Source: Gerris lacustris (Eukaryota > Arthropoda > Insecta > Hemiptera > Gerridae). From it: a stretch of DNA of 64,000 bases. Position 1 is the stretch's first letter; the number at the start of each line of letters is the position of its first letter. Position numbers and translations under genes: made by a program. The stretch is taken from the NCBI GenBank assembly GCA_951217055.1, contig OX578282.1, positions 41,213,329 to 41,277,328 on the forward strand. Direction: 5' to 3'. Under the pieces are notes generated by a model. It did not search any database, had not been told where the DNA came from, and saw only the letters and a program-made list of their open reading frames with translations. Below, in pieces: positions 32,134 to 41,771 of the stretch.

Positions 32134-32166
32134 GGCTTGATAATGGCCGGTCAGGCCGAAACGTTG
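32134..32166 (+). ncRNA. Hammerhead-like motif, right end of PLE 2
   Basis: CTTGATAA, T, stem GGCC/GGCC (loop GGTCA), GAAACG, then TTGCCGATGAG. Compared with CTGATGA, two bases differ. Confidence 0.4.
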
Positions 32167-32243
32167 CCGATGAGAATGAATTGAAGTAATTTATTTCACT
32201 TTAACCCTTAAAGGATCCACTACCAGATACATTATACGAGTAT

Positions 32244-32980
32244 ATTATAGTTCAATAAGTAATATTTAATAAATATACGTTTTAATAATAAAATAATTTG
32301 TTAATTCTGTTAAATAAGTTCAATGAATAGTAGATATTTAATTAGACATAGCGGAGTCACTGGCCACACTGCAGCTTCATGTAAACATCCAATATTATTC
32401 ATATTATTATTATTGAAGTCATTCTAGATTATACTAGCTAATTTTCTCGATTTATCCTAGTTACTTTTTTTATTGTAAGCAATAGAAGATATCTTTAATA
32501 CTTTTAGTAATTTTTTGGTAAAAATATAAATAAATATTTTATATTGCGTGAATTATTCATTCAGAAGTTTTGTGTGTTATAAACGTGTGTTTGGTATTTA
32601 GTTGTTATAGATTCAGTTTGCTATTCACTTATTGTCAATATTCCAAACTTATTTGATTTCTTTATGAACATTAATTTTAGTTAATACGTATGTTATTATC
32701 TTATTAATATTACATAGTAATTAACTATGTTATATTAATAAAGATGGTATGTTAGCAGTTTCATTTTTCTGCCGCCCGTAGATAAAATATTGTATGCAAC
32801 AAGGCAGCAAAGGAATCAAAGGAAACATTTCTGCCTCGTTTATTGATTGCCTGCCTCGGCTTCGCCTCGACAGTTAATTATCATAGCCTGTCCTCGCCTT
32901 CGGCTCGGAGGCTAATCTAATGACTCGTCAGTAAAATTCCATTTTGCTGCCTAGTTACATAAATAACTATTATCTCCAGT
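32244..32980 (+). repeat. Repeat family D, right part
   Basis: Continues family D after the PLE. TTTCTGCCGCCCGTAGATAA, AATATTGTATGCAAC, CTCGGCTTCGCCTCG and CCTTCGGCTCGGAGGC boxes, ending near TTCCATTTTGCTGCCTAGTT. The same boxes and order occur at 38620-38880. Confidence 0.5.
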
Positions 32981-33451
32981 AGGAAGAAAATACACATTTT
33001 CGTCCATTGCACAGTTTTTTTTTATTATTTTAATAAATAACAATAATTATTAGCACTTTTAATAGCACATATAAGAGATTTAATTTTAAAATCAAATAAG
33101 AATTGGAATAAAACTCAAATAGAAGTTTATTTAGATGCAGGTTATAAACAAAGATAAACATGGTCAAAAAAGCGCAGTGCCGCCAACCTGATTTCAAAAA
33201 CTTCATTTCATTTGCCATTCATTTTCTACTATTTATAAAATAATTAAGTTGCAATCTTTACTTTTTTGCCCTACTTTACTTTTTCGCCCAACTTTTACTT
33301 TTTCTCCCTACTTTTTGAGTTCAGGGATGAAAAGACCTGTTTTAGTCCCTCTAAACTAATTCAAAATCATAACTTCTTCTCCCTACTGGAGATAAACAAT
33401 ATTATAATACAATACGTAATATATTCACTTTTTAGTTGATATATTATATTT
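32981..33451. other. No gene recognised
   Basis: AT-rich, with TACTTTTTCGCCC/TTTTTCTCCCTAC lines near 33280-33310 and the phrase CTACTGGAGATAA at 33384, shared in reverse with 32978 (CTCCAGTAGGAAG). Confidence 0.35.
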
Positions 33452-33960
33452 TTGCTTCCGAGCCTTACCAAAGGTAACGGAAGCTATATGATCGTTCTGA
33501 AGAACAAAAAGTTTAGGTCTCCGATTTCAAAAATTCCGAGACAGAAATCCGTGTCAGACATCAGGTTGGTTCCGTGTCTGTCTGTCGGTCTGTCGTTCAA
33601 GTTTTGCGAACCAACATATCTTAAAAACTACACACTACACGTCCGATTTTAATTAAATTTGGATGGTAGGTCATAATTAGCTCATTGCTGGTCCCATATA
33701 AGTTTCAACCTTCTGTGCTAATTTGTTTCTCTTCCACATGCGCACAAACATACATTTATTTACACCTATAGCTTCAAAACTACTTATCTGATTTGTATGA
33801 AACTTTTATAGTTTATTGTAAGTAGTCCGCAGACAGCCCTAGATTAATTTGAACCGTCTGCACTCTTTAACTTTTGCTAAATTGATACTTTAATTTATGA
33901 TAAAATCCAAACAATTTTGACAGATTAAAATAACGGGGGAAACATTACATATTTTTATAT
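33452..33960 (+). repeat. Repeat family A copy
   Basis: TTGCTTCCGAGCCTTACC...GGTAACGGAAGC head, AAATCCGTGTCAGACATCAG, TCTGTCTGTCGGTCTGTCG, CACATGCGCACAAACATACA. The 3' end is lost after about 33945 (CGGGGGAAACATT). Confidence 0.65.
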
Positions 33961-34708
33961 TAATATTTCAGAGCTTAAATCGTGCCATACATTTTGTCTT
34001 GTTCAACTTTCTTCAGTTATTGTGACACTTATAAGCGCCCTATACACTTGTAGGATTGTATATTGTATGATAATTTCATTAAGCTAATTAGATGTAACTT
34101 ATAATAATAATTTTCTTCTGAAATTTTCTTCTCTATAATTAGTTTTATTTTAAACCTATTGATTAATTAGAGGTAAAGTATTAATTCAAGGTCAATTAAT
34201 TTATGATTTTTTTTTTTAAATATGCTTGTCTCTTCAGTTAATTAATTCTAATAACTGCGTACAAAATAACGGTCTATATTTTTAAATTAAATTGATGGGA
34301 AAATAATGATCATATTTTGCTGAAGTAGAATCTTACCGGGGATTTGAACTAATTGAATAGCACTGTTCTTGATAATTTCCCGTTTAACTATAACTCTTAT
34401 ATACAATAATTATAGTCATTGTTATATATAATGTTAGTGAAAAAATATATAGTTCCGAATTTATTTATTTCACATAATAATGATAACCATCTAGAGAGCT
34501 GATGTTAAACCTATAAAAGGACAAATCTTTGTACAACGGATTTCACCAACAACGAATCTAAACCGTGCCATTGATATGCCCCTGTGTAGGGACAGTAAGA
34601 GAGGAAAAATGTGTACAAGTAAAGAAGTACAGATGCAGAAAAATTAAACCTATACCTAGGACACAAGTATAAACTAACCTGGGTGTCACACGTCAATTAA
34701 TTTAAGCC
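33961..34708. other. No gene recognised
   Basis: About 750 bp AT-rich spacer. Short open frames here have no recognisable content. Confidence 0.4.
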
Positions 34709-35138
34709 GGGTTTACACGATCCTAGTTGACTTGGACTAAATCACTTTTGACTCTATTTTGACGCTACTTGGATCGTGTAAACAGGTTATCAAAGTCAAC
34801 TTGGACATCCAAGTTGATTTGGACGTTATTTGATCTAAGTAGACTTGGATGAGGCCAACCATAATATGATTATGACAAGAAAGCTGTCAAAAATGAGAAA
34901 AGACTTGAAATGTTGTGACGGATTTGTTTATAAAAAGGTTATTGACAGCTTTTATTTCTTTTAAATTTTTGTTTTTATTCCTTTGTTTCTAAATGACTTT
35001 TTTGACAAGTTCCCGTACTTGGACCAAGTATACTTGGATCGTGTAAACATAGCATCAAAAACTCATTTTTACTTTGACCAAGTGGATTTGATCAAAGTTA
35101 CTTGGTCCAAGTCAACTTGGATCGTGTAGACGCGCCTT
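34709..35138. mobile_element. 430-bp Harbinger-like MITE built of TTGGATCGTGTAAAC subrepeats
   Basis: Ends are inverted: GCCGGGTTTACACGATCC at left, and GGCGCGTCTACACGATCC read inward from the right. Inside, CTTGGATCGTGTAAAC recurs at about 34769 and 35033, and CAAGTCAACTTGG-type units recur several times in both orientations, so the element is largely self-complementary near its ends. TTTA flanks both ends (TTA/TAA target use suits PIF/Harbinger). No coding. Confidence 0.6.
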
Positions 35139-35529
35139 TATTTCTTTGTTTACTTTTCGTTGTTATTCAATGTTTACCTATTAATAAAAAAACACAAATT
35201 TGAAACCCGTCAAAATGAAGATTGTAAATACTATGGGATATGTCGAAACAAATAAATTAACTTGCGGATATTTTCCGAACTAACTTTCCATGCAGCAAAA
35301 TTTGCTGAAAACTATTTACATTAATGCTAAAAGTATTAAAATAATGCATTTTCATCGTGTTCTGAGCTATTCTATATAAAAGTTTCAAATGTTTAGCTAC
35401 TCAGGAAGTTAGTTAAAATCGATTGCTAGATTTGTACTGGACAAACAATCAAACAAACTAGAAAGCAAGCTAATAAAAGCGTAGTAAAATAATATAGAAC
35501 TAAGGGGATCTTCCTCCTACTCGCTTCAG
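35139..35529. other. Spacer upstream of candidate exon
   Basis: AT-rich. Its 3' part has branch-point-like CTAAT (35470) and CTAAG (35500), then a pyrimidine-rich TTCCTCCTACTCGCTTCAG ending at 35529, as expected for an intron end. Confidence 0.35.
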
Positions 35530-35642
35530 TCGTCCACCCCCGGATGGTGACCGCTCTCGGCGAACTGCTGAGATGGCTATGTGCAATGCGCACCTCCCCA
35601 TCAGTGTCCCAGGCTGCTCTGTATTCGGAGGCGGAGGCCTTG
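35530..35642 (+). CDS. Candidate internal exon of a host gene (113 nt)
   Basis: A GC-rich island (over 60% G+C in an AT-rich region). On the plus strand it is preceded by a good splice acceptor (pyrimidine tract then CAG at 35527-35529) and followed by a donor-like GTAAAC at 35643. With two leading bases, the frame reads VHPRMVTALGELLRWLCAMR then TSPSVSQAALYSEAEAL, 37 codons without stop, helix-like, ending in phase 0. Another plus frame (RPPPDGDRSRR...) and a minus frame of 74 codons (TM-like tail) are also open, so the assignment is not unique. No neighbouring exons could be identified, so the protein is unnamed. It could instead be a GC-rich TE fragment. Confidence 0.4.
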
Positions 35643-36379
35643 GTAAACATAATTTTATTGAGCTTATGAATTAAATAAGAGCCAATATTAATTTATTGTG
35701 GCCGCTCTCCACTATCTTTACTCATAATAATGTGAAAATTCGTTGATTTAAAAAAAAAAGAAAGAAAAGTTAAATCGGAATAAAATTTACTAAGTTTTAG
35801 GGGTGTTTTTTTTTTTTTTATAATACATGCGGTGTGTGTCTAATATTAGTAAAAATAGTGGGTGTTTTTTACCTTCATGTTCCATCTAGGATTCGCTTAT
35901 TAATATTTTATTTGGTGATATAAAATCAAACTGATAATAATCGCATGTGAGCAAAATGTTCATATGCGAGTAACCAGTTTTTCTGACATACATCCAAATT
36001 TTACAATTAACCGGGATGTTTATTAAATTTGTTGTTATATATGTCATAGTGAATATGTAAAGTGAGAAGGTAGAGATCCTTTTGACTATTCTTTTTTTTT
36101 CTTCAATTTTCGTAAAAAAATTAAAATACTTATAAACTAACCTAGCCCTTATATTATAACTACTTATATTATAACCTAGCCCTGAAAAGTTACTTTATCT
36201 CCAGTAAGGACGAAAAGTAATTTTTTGGGCTAGTTTATAGGTAATAATGTTGGTCTATTCATGCCTGTTCTTAAAAACGAGGAAATAAATTAAAAACGGA
36301 GATATAATGTAATAAACAGGTCAAGTGTGTGCTAGTCAGCACACGGCGAGGGTCTGTAGGAAACACTGTATTGTTTAAG
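35643..36379. other. No gene recognised
   Basis: AT-rich, with short A and T runs (35752, 35809). Would be intron if the exon call is right. Confidence 0.35.
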
Positions 36380-36619
36380 TAGTACCCTATTGATGGTGCT
36401 TTTTAAAATGCTAAAAACCCTACTTTGAACTATCCTATGGGTCTGATATTCTCAAAACACATAAAAAACTTCTAATAAAGTATTTTTTGCCACTGAACCG
36501 GACTATAAACATACAAATCTATCGAAAAGAGCATAATTAAAAAAATATATATATATATTTAAGTGTGGGTAGGTGCTATACACATATATGCCAAATTTCA
36601 AAGTAATCGGACGAAAGGA

Positions 36620-37588
36620 CAACAGACCAGGGCCGTTTCTACTAATAGGCAAGACTAGGCGGCCGCCTAGGGCGGCAAAATTATAGGGGCGGCAAAAGGA
36701 AGGGGAAAAAATAATGTTTAATCAAACAGCGAAAAAAATTAGCAAATGAATAGAGAAAAATTGGTCCGAGACAGCTCAGACAAACTTTCTCATATAAAAG
36801 TTCATAAATACTTAGCCCAGTGTTTCCTATTTATTAGTTTTGTATGTACATTTAATCATTATTGAACATTTCATGAATATTTAAAAATGAAATTTCATGA
36901 ATTTAAAACGTGTAAACACATCATAATAGAATTTTCGCGCCATCGCAATACTTTCTCTTTACACGGGAAAGTAAACATTGAGAGACCTTTGGTTGATTCT
37001 CGAGAGCTAGCTGAAGAAAGAAAATATTGAAAGCAACCATTTTTAAGCCAACAAAACAATTTTTAAGCCAAAAAGAAGAAGAAAAAGGAAATTGTTCGCT
37101 TATGAATTAGCAGATGAACCCATCGCTGACCCCAATGTTTCAGAGTAAAGTACTATTCTCCAATATTTGATGCGGCAATTAGCTCTGTACAAGAACGATG
37201 CATACAGTTTAATGAAATTATTTGATTTTCTATACTATACAAGTGACCTCAAGATGAAAATTTCCAGAACTCATGGATTTGTTTATTAAATTGGATACTG
37301 CTCTAACCCACTGTAGCCCTGGACAAGCCTCATCTTTCCTAAAGGACATTGCCGTGACAGCTTTCTGCTCTGAACTTTCAAGAATAAGTAATCAAATACA
37401 AAAATATCCAAAATCTGAATACGTGCTGAACTATCTGTGACAAAGCAAGTTAAAAAATGGTTTTCCTAATTTGTTTGTTGTTCATTGTATCCTTTTATGA
37501 AGAACTGAAGAAGGGGGGGGGGGGGGGGCAGCATTTATCAATTCTTGCCTAGGGCGGCAAAATACCTAGAAACGGCCCTGCAACAGAC
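36620..37588 (+). mobile_element. hAT element with 14-bp TIRs and perfect 8-bp TSD
   Basis: CAACAGAC at 36620-36627 and 37581-37588 flanks 953 bp beginning CAGGGCCGTTTCTA and ending TAGAAACGGCCCTG. The next bases (GGCGGCCGCCTAGGGCGGCA on the left and GCCTAGGGCGGCAAAAT on the right) are also partly repeated in inverse. TSD length and CAGGG tips are typical hAT. Inside is a decayed transposase (37060-37500) plus a family C repeat piece (36750-36980) and a G16 run (37513-37528). Confidence 0.9.
37060..37500 (+). pseudogene. hAT transposase C-terminal relic
   Basis: The plus strand, over changing frames, reads LFAYELADEPIADPN-like (FANELADEPIADPNVSE), then LMDLFIKLDTALTHCSPGQA, DIAVTAFCSELSRISNQIQK, YPKSEYVLNYL, a stop, and KNGFPNLFVVHCILL. 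The last pieces correspond to the L.YL...L...FPN...ALRILL region near the C-terminal dimerisation domain of ZMYM/TTF-type hAT transposases. At least four stops or frame changes; the final dimerisation segment is missing. The element must have relied on a complete copy elsewhere. Confidence 0.6.
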
Positions 37589-37660
37589 GAACGTACGGAC
37601 AGACACACGCAGGAAAATATAAGGGTCTTTGGTTTTGCCTACAGACCCTAAAAACGGGAT

Positions 37661-38129
37661 TAAAATCCACGTTCGCCAATCTAATTATTTTGTAAATAGT
37701 AGAGCCGCACCCCCGCCGCTTTTGTTCCACATACTCGGTAATCGATAATCGAATGATACTCAATTATTTTGATAATCGATTTCGAGTAATCGAGTATGCA
37801 AATACTCAATTATGCCCATTCTAGAGTGAATGGCAAATGTAGTGAATTTATTGAAATCAGGTTGGCAACACTGATTTTAAACTCCCAGCTGTATTGTAGT
37901 CATTCTACGATGTTTTATTTACTTTTGTTTAGCTTTCGTTAAACTTTTTTTTTTATGTACTTTAAAAGTGATTATTAATTGTTTTAAATCATTTAAATAA
38001 TTTATATTATTTAATTTCTGTTCTTTATATTCGTTTAATAAAGAAATACAAATGTGTTATTTGTTGAATAAATCTTATAGAGCTCTTTTTCTGGAGATAA
38101 AATGTTGTATGTACCTGTACCTCCAGAAT
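37661..38129. other. Spacer with TCGA/ATCGATAATCGA-rich patch
   Basis: 37728-37810 contains repeated ACTCGGTAATCGATAATCGA / GATAATCGATTTCGAGTAAT words in both orientations. The remainder is AT-rich without coding. Confidence 0.4.
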
Positions 38130-38880
38130 AATGCATTATTATTCCCTTGTTATAATTAAGATACCTAATACCCTTGGCTTCGCCTCGGGATTTAGTTGGC
38201 TTGATTCCTTCGGCTTTGCCACAGGAATCAACTCAGTCACGCGGGAAATAATATCTTACATTATTCCCTAGGTGCATAAATAACTATTATCTACTCACGG
38301 CAGCAAAATTAAGCATTGTTGTACTGTTTTCAATCTGCAAAAGTCATGTGTCAAGATTCTTTTTTAACATGCCAAAAAAAACACGCAGCAAAATAATTAA
38401 GTTTCACCAAATTAACAAACAGGCAACAAAATGTTAAGAGAAGGTTACTACATCGCAGGCTATGAACTCTCCCACATTGTTAATTTTTATATATTTAAGC
38501 GTAATATTCTGCTAAAGATTTATATCTTTTTTGAAAAAAGTTTTAAAAATTATTATAATAAAAATATTTGTAATTGTTAAATGGTAAAATTATGTTATTT
38601 AAAAAAAAATTGTTGTGTAATTTTTCTGCCGTTAGTAGATAAAATATTGCATTTAACAATACAGCAAAGGAAACATTCCCGACCGGTTTAAAGTTACCTG
38701 CTTCGGTTACACCTTAGCAGGTAATTAACATTTTCTTGCATCCGCAGTAAATTTGATTAGCCCATCCTTGCCTAGAGGCTCGGAACTAATACTTTAAAAA
38801 CTTGTCAGCAAAAATTCCATTTTGCTGCCTAGTAACTAGTTATTTATCTATTTCGTCCCTACTGTAAATAAAGAATATTA
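38130..38880 (+). repeat. Repeat family D, second copy
   Basis: Left piece: GGCTTCGCCTCGGGATTTAG, CATTATTCCCTAGGTGCATA, ACTATTATCTACTCACGGCA. Right piece (38620-38870): TTTTTCTGCCGTTAGTAGAT, GCAAAGGAAACATTCCCG, GAGGCTCGGAACTAATACTT, TCCATTTTGCTGCCTAGTAA. The middle ~300 bp is AT-rich. No PLE is inserted here. Confidence 0.5.
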
Positions 38881-39423
38881 TTATTACAGCTGTTAGTTTT
38901 TTTCGTTATTTCGAACCAGTTGAACATCTTTGATTGATTCCTACGTTTTCTTTTTTCACTTGTTTTGAAACAAACTATACAATTGAGTTTAGTTTAACAA
39001 ATCGATAGTTTGTTAAATGTTAGCTTTTTCGTTTTGATAAAGTTTAGGACTAAATTGATCCGTAAAATATTTATAGTTTTTTTTATTTATTATCGTTTTA
39101 TATGTGAGATATTCGTTCTAAATATTGTTGGTAAATTTAAATTACATTATTTGCAAATGGTGAAAGGGAAATAGGTTTAGCGCCTCTTCATTTCTAAGAA
39201 TGAAATTTTTTTAATTTAGAATTAATCTAAAAATAGAAATATAATTAGTTTTAGTAGTCGAGATTGGGTAAATAAGAAATCCAAAATTAACTCTCTTGAA
39301 AAAAAGATGAAAGATTTTATATTTTTATTTACATACTCCCCCCCCCCCCCTGTTGTTTAATGTTGAATATTCTAGAATTCAAGTATGAGAGACTAATTAT
39401 ACGAAATCGAGTTTGTAAATTAA
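38881..39423. other. No gene recognised
   Basis: AT-rich; C run at about 39338-39350. Confidence 0.4.
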
Positions 39424-40417
39424 CTTGATCTTAGATGTAAACTGGATTTAACCTTACTGATGTAAATTTGACCCACTTCCAAATTACCTAGAAAGGTAAT
39501 TCCAAATTACAATTCAATAACACTGTTCTGCAAAATTTAACGAACTTTCGGGCTCCAAGAATCTTTTATCTGATCTTTATGGTTTTAAGGTTGTTAAATA
39601 CGAATCTGAAGTCAAAATTTCTCCTATAATTACAGTTTTCCCGGAAACTGCACCTAAAGTTCACGGAAGTGTGTTTTCGAGGGTTGTAGACTGTTGACCT
39701 AATTTTTCGCCCAAAACAATTTCGTAAAAAAAAATTTATATTGGGCGTTTGAATATCTACAAACCACGAGGAGCACGAATATAAAGTCAAAAGAAATCTG
39801 CTGACCTAACTTTTTTAAGAAAATTAAAAAATAAGAAATTAAGAAAAATAAGAATTAAAAATATAGAGGCCCGTGGTTCAAATCCCGGCACAGGAGTGTA
39901 TTTTTCACTGTCTGTTTCCCGTAGTTAATAATAATTATAATTTGATTTAAATTAAAATTTAACTTTCCGTAGTATGAAAACTACCAAAAACTTAAAAATT
40001 GAATCTTGATCTTAGATGTAAACTGGATTTAACCTTACTGATGTAAATTTGACCCTCTTCCAAATTACCTAGAAAGGTAATTCCAAATTACAATTCAATA
40101 ACACTGTTCTGCAAAATTTAACGAACTTTCGGGCTCCAAGAATCTTTTATCTGATCTTTATGGTTTTAAGGTTGTTAAATACGAATCTGAAGTCAAAATT
40201 TCTCCTATAATTACAGTTTTCCCGGAAACTGCACCTAAAGTTCACGGAAGTGTGTTTTCGAGGGTTGTTGACTGTTGACCTAATTTTTCGCCCAAAACAA
40301 TTTCGTAAAAAAAATTTATATTGGGCGTTTGAATATCTACAAACCACGAGGAGCACGAATATAAAGTCAAAAGGAATCTGCTGACCTAACTTTTTTAAGA
40401 AAATTAAAAAATAAGAA
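39424..40417 (+). repeat. ~410-bp direct duplication flanking a SINE fragment
   Basis: 39424-39838 and 40008-40417 are nearly identical (both start TTGATCTTAGATGTAAACTG and end AAGAAAATTAAAAAATAAGAA). Differences are few (ACCCACTT versus ACCCTCTT, TTGTAGACTG versus TTGTTGACTG, one A indel). The 170 bp between holds a 5'-truncated SINE (39863-39995). The mirrored minus-strand small frames in both copies are not genes. Confidence 0.8.
39863..39995 (+). repeat. 5'-truncated tRNA-like SINE
   Basis: Begins inside the anticodon arm (AATATAGAGGCCC), with T loop GTGGTTCAAATCCCGG, then CTGTCTGTTTCCCGTAG and the AT-rich tail up to ATGAAAACTACCAAAA. The tail matches the minus SINE copy at 24165-24260, so it defines the full SINE 3' end. 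Confidence 0.7.
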
Positions 40418-41100
40418 ACAAAGAAATCGATTTTCCCTCATTTTGAGTCTTTGTATTTAAATTACTTTTTAAGTTATGTATATAATAAATGCTCTGTGAC
40501 TTTTTTCAGACATTATTCTAGAGGATTAGAATATAAATGTTACCCAGGAGGAGGAGGGTGGTACAAGAAACATTGGGGGGGGGGGGGGGGGAACTAAATA
40601 AAATTAGGTAAAATCCCAAATTATAATTACTTTTTCCAATTAAATTTGGTATGCTAAAATACAATATTTGATAGCTAATGCATCCTCTAGCCCCCCCCCC
40701 CCCCTTCATGAATTTTTGGAGAGGGAATCGAAAAAGGTGCAAATAATAAAAATGCAGTTTTTACAGCAAGTATACATGCCATATACTTTTTTTTTATGAG
40801 TAGAAATTCCCACATATTATAACTTCGTTTACTAAGAAATTATCATACCAGTGTTTTACAGCTCCTATGAGGCCTTAGAAATAATAATTCTCGTAAATCT
40901 GCAGGATAGAGGGATTAAAATTATAATTCAATTTATATTATAATTTAATGTAATATAATTATTATATATAGATTTTCTTATTTTTCGAGAAAGAGAAAAT
41001 AAGATGGTTAAGGAAATTTTCTTTTATTATTTTCTTTTGTTCGTAGTCGGAAAGGATTTTTTTTTTGGACGTGTAATGAAAAAAGTAAAATTTTAAGAGG
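40418..41100. other. No gene; opposed G and C homopolymers
   Basis: A G run at about 40575-40590 and a C run at about 40691-40704 lie ~100 bp apart in one low-complexity block. The remainder is AT-rich. Confidence 0.5.
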
Positions 41101-41438
41101 GGTCACCCAAACGGTTGGAAATGGCTACGAAGTTTGCCCCTTTCCATTTTTGGGGGCTCCACTTCTCGTAAAGGGTGCCCCCTAAAAAATCGATGGGGCA
41201 ACCCAGAACTGTGGGCGGATGCGCTCTAAGCGACTGCGCATTATCAGAGTGGGCGACCTCGTAGGGGGCGGTTTTAGGTGAGAAATTCCAAGGGGGAAGG
41301 GGAATTATAAGAGGGGGTAGAGGGAATTATAAGAGGGGATGGGGTTCAAAATTCTGAAGGGAGAGAAAAAATTCCAGGACTCAAAATGTATAAAAGGTTT
41401 AGAAAAAAATGGCTTATTTAAACAATATTTATCTATGT

Positions 41439-41440
<2 letters not shown>
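41101..41440. other. GC-richer unclassified stretch
   Basis: 41100-41280 has GGGGGCTCCACTTCTCG, GTGGGCGGATGCGCTC and GTAGGGGGCGGTTTTAGG; no frame or family recognised. A near-tandem GGAATTATAAGAGGGG follows at 41300-41338. Confidence 0.35.

Positions 41441-41442
<2 letters not shown>

Positions 41443-41497
<55 letters not shown>
41443..41497. repeat. (TA)n microsatellite
   Basis: About 27 TA units, followed by T8 and an ATT repeat. Confidence 0.9.
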
Positions 41498-41502
<5 letters not shown>

Positions 41503-41771
41503 TTTTTTATTATTATTATTTATATATATACGTATATACCCCGTGAAAATTCGGTTCTCGTTATTGTTACCGTCGGAGCTATTTAAAAAAAAAAAAAAAT
41601 TATAAATATTTGAGGCTATTCGCTCTTCATTCTTTGTTTCAGAATGGGTACCCTCCATTTATCTTGTTACCACATACTCACTTACACATACATATATTAT
41701 ACAAGCCTATCACTTTTTTACAAGTTTTAATTAATTTTATCCTCTTTTTAACTTTTTTTTAGATTTTTCCC

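Larger units (their letters stand above)
30555..32243 (+). mobile_element. Penelope-like element 2 with 15-bp TSD
   Basis: ACATTATACGAGTAT at 30555-30569 and 32229-32243 flank a 1659-bp element. Inverted ends of ~89 bp (30604-30692 and 32142-32231) include GGATCCTTTAAGGGTTAAAG and AATGAATTGAAGTAATTTAT. The RT C-terminus and GIY-YIG coding lie between. A ~35-nt unpaired lead starting GAAAGTTGG sits inside the left TSD, matching the GAAAGTAGG start of the hairpin at 5611. Confidence 0.88.
36380..37660 (+). repeat. Repeat family E, interrupted by hAT element
   Basis: Outer parts (36540-36627 and 37581-37655) join into GTGGGTAGGT...TTTCAAAGTAATCGGACGAA then GACAGACACACGCAGGAAAA and GGTTTTGCCTACAGACCCTA. 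The same run occurs uninterrupted at 57180-57335. Confidence 0.65.

Noticed and set aside
35426..35650. 74-codon minus-strand gene with TM-like tail
   Set aside because: The hydrophobic tail lies in AT-rich sequence outside the GC-rich island; plus-strand splice signals explain the island better, though this is not proven.
39566..39790. 74-codon minus frame, repeated at 40147-40356
   Set aside because: Duplicated with the 410-bp repeat; no recognised domain and a one-base indel shifts the frame between copies.
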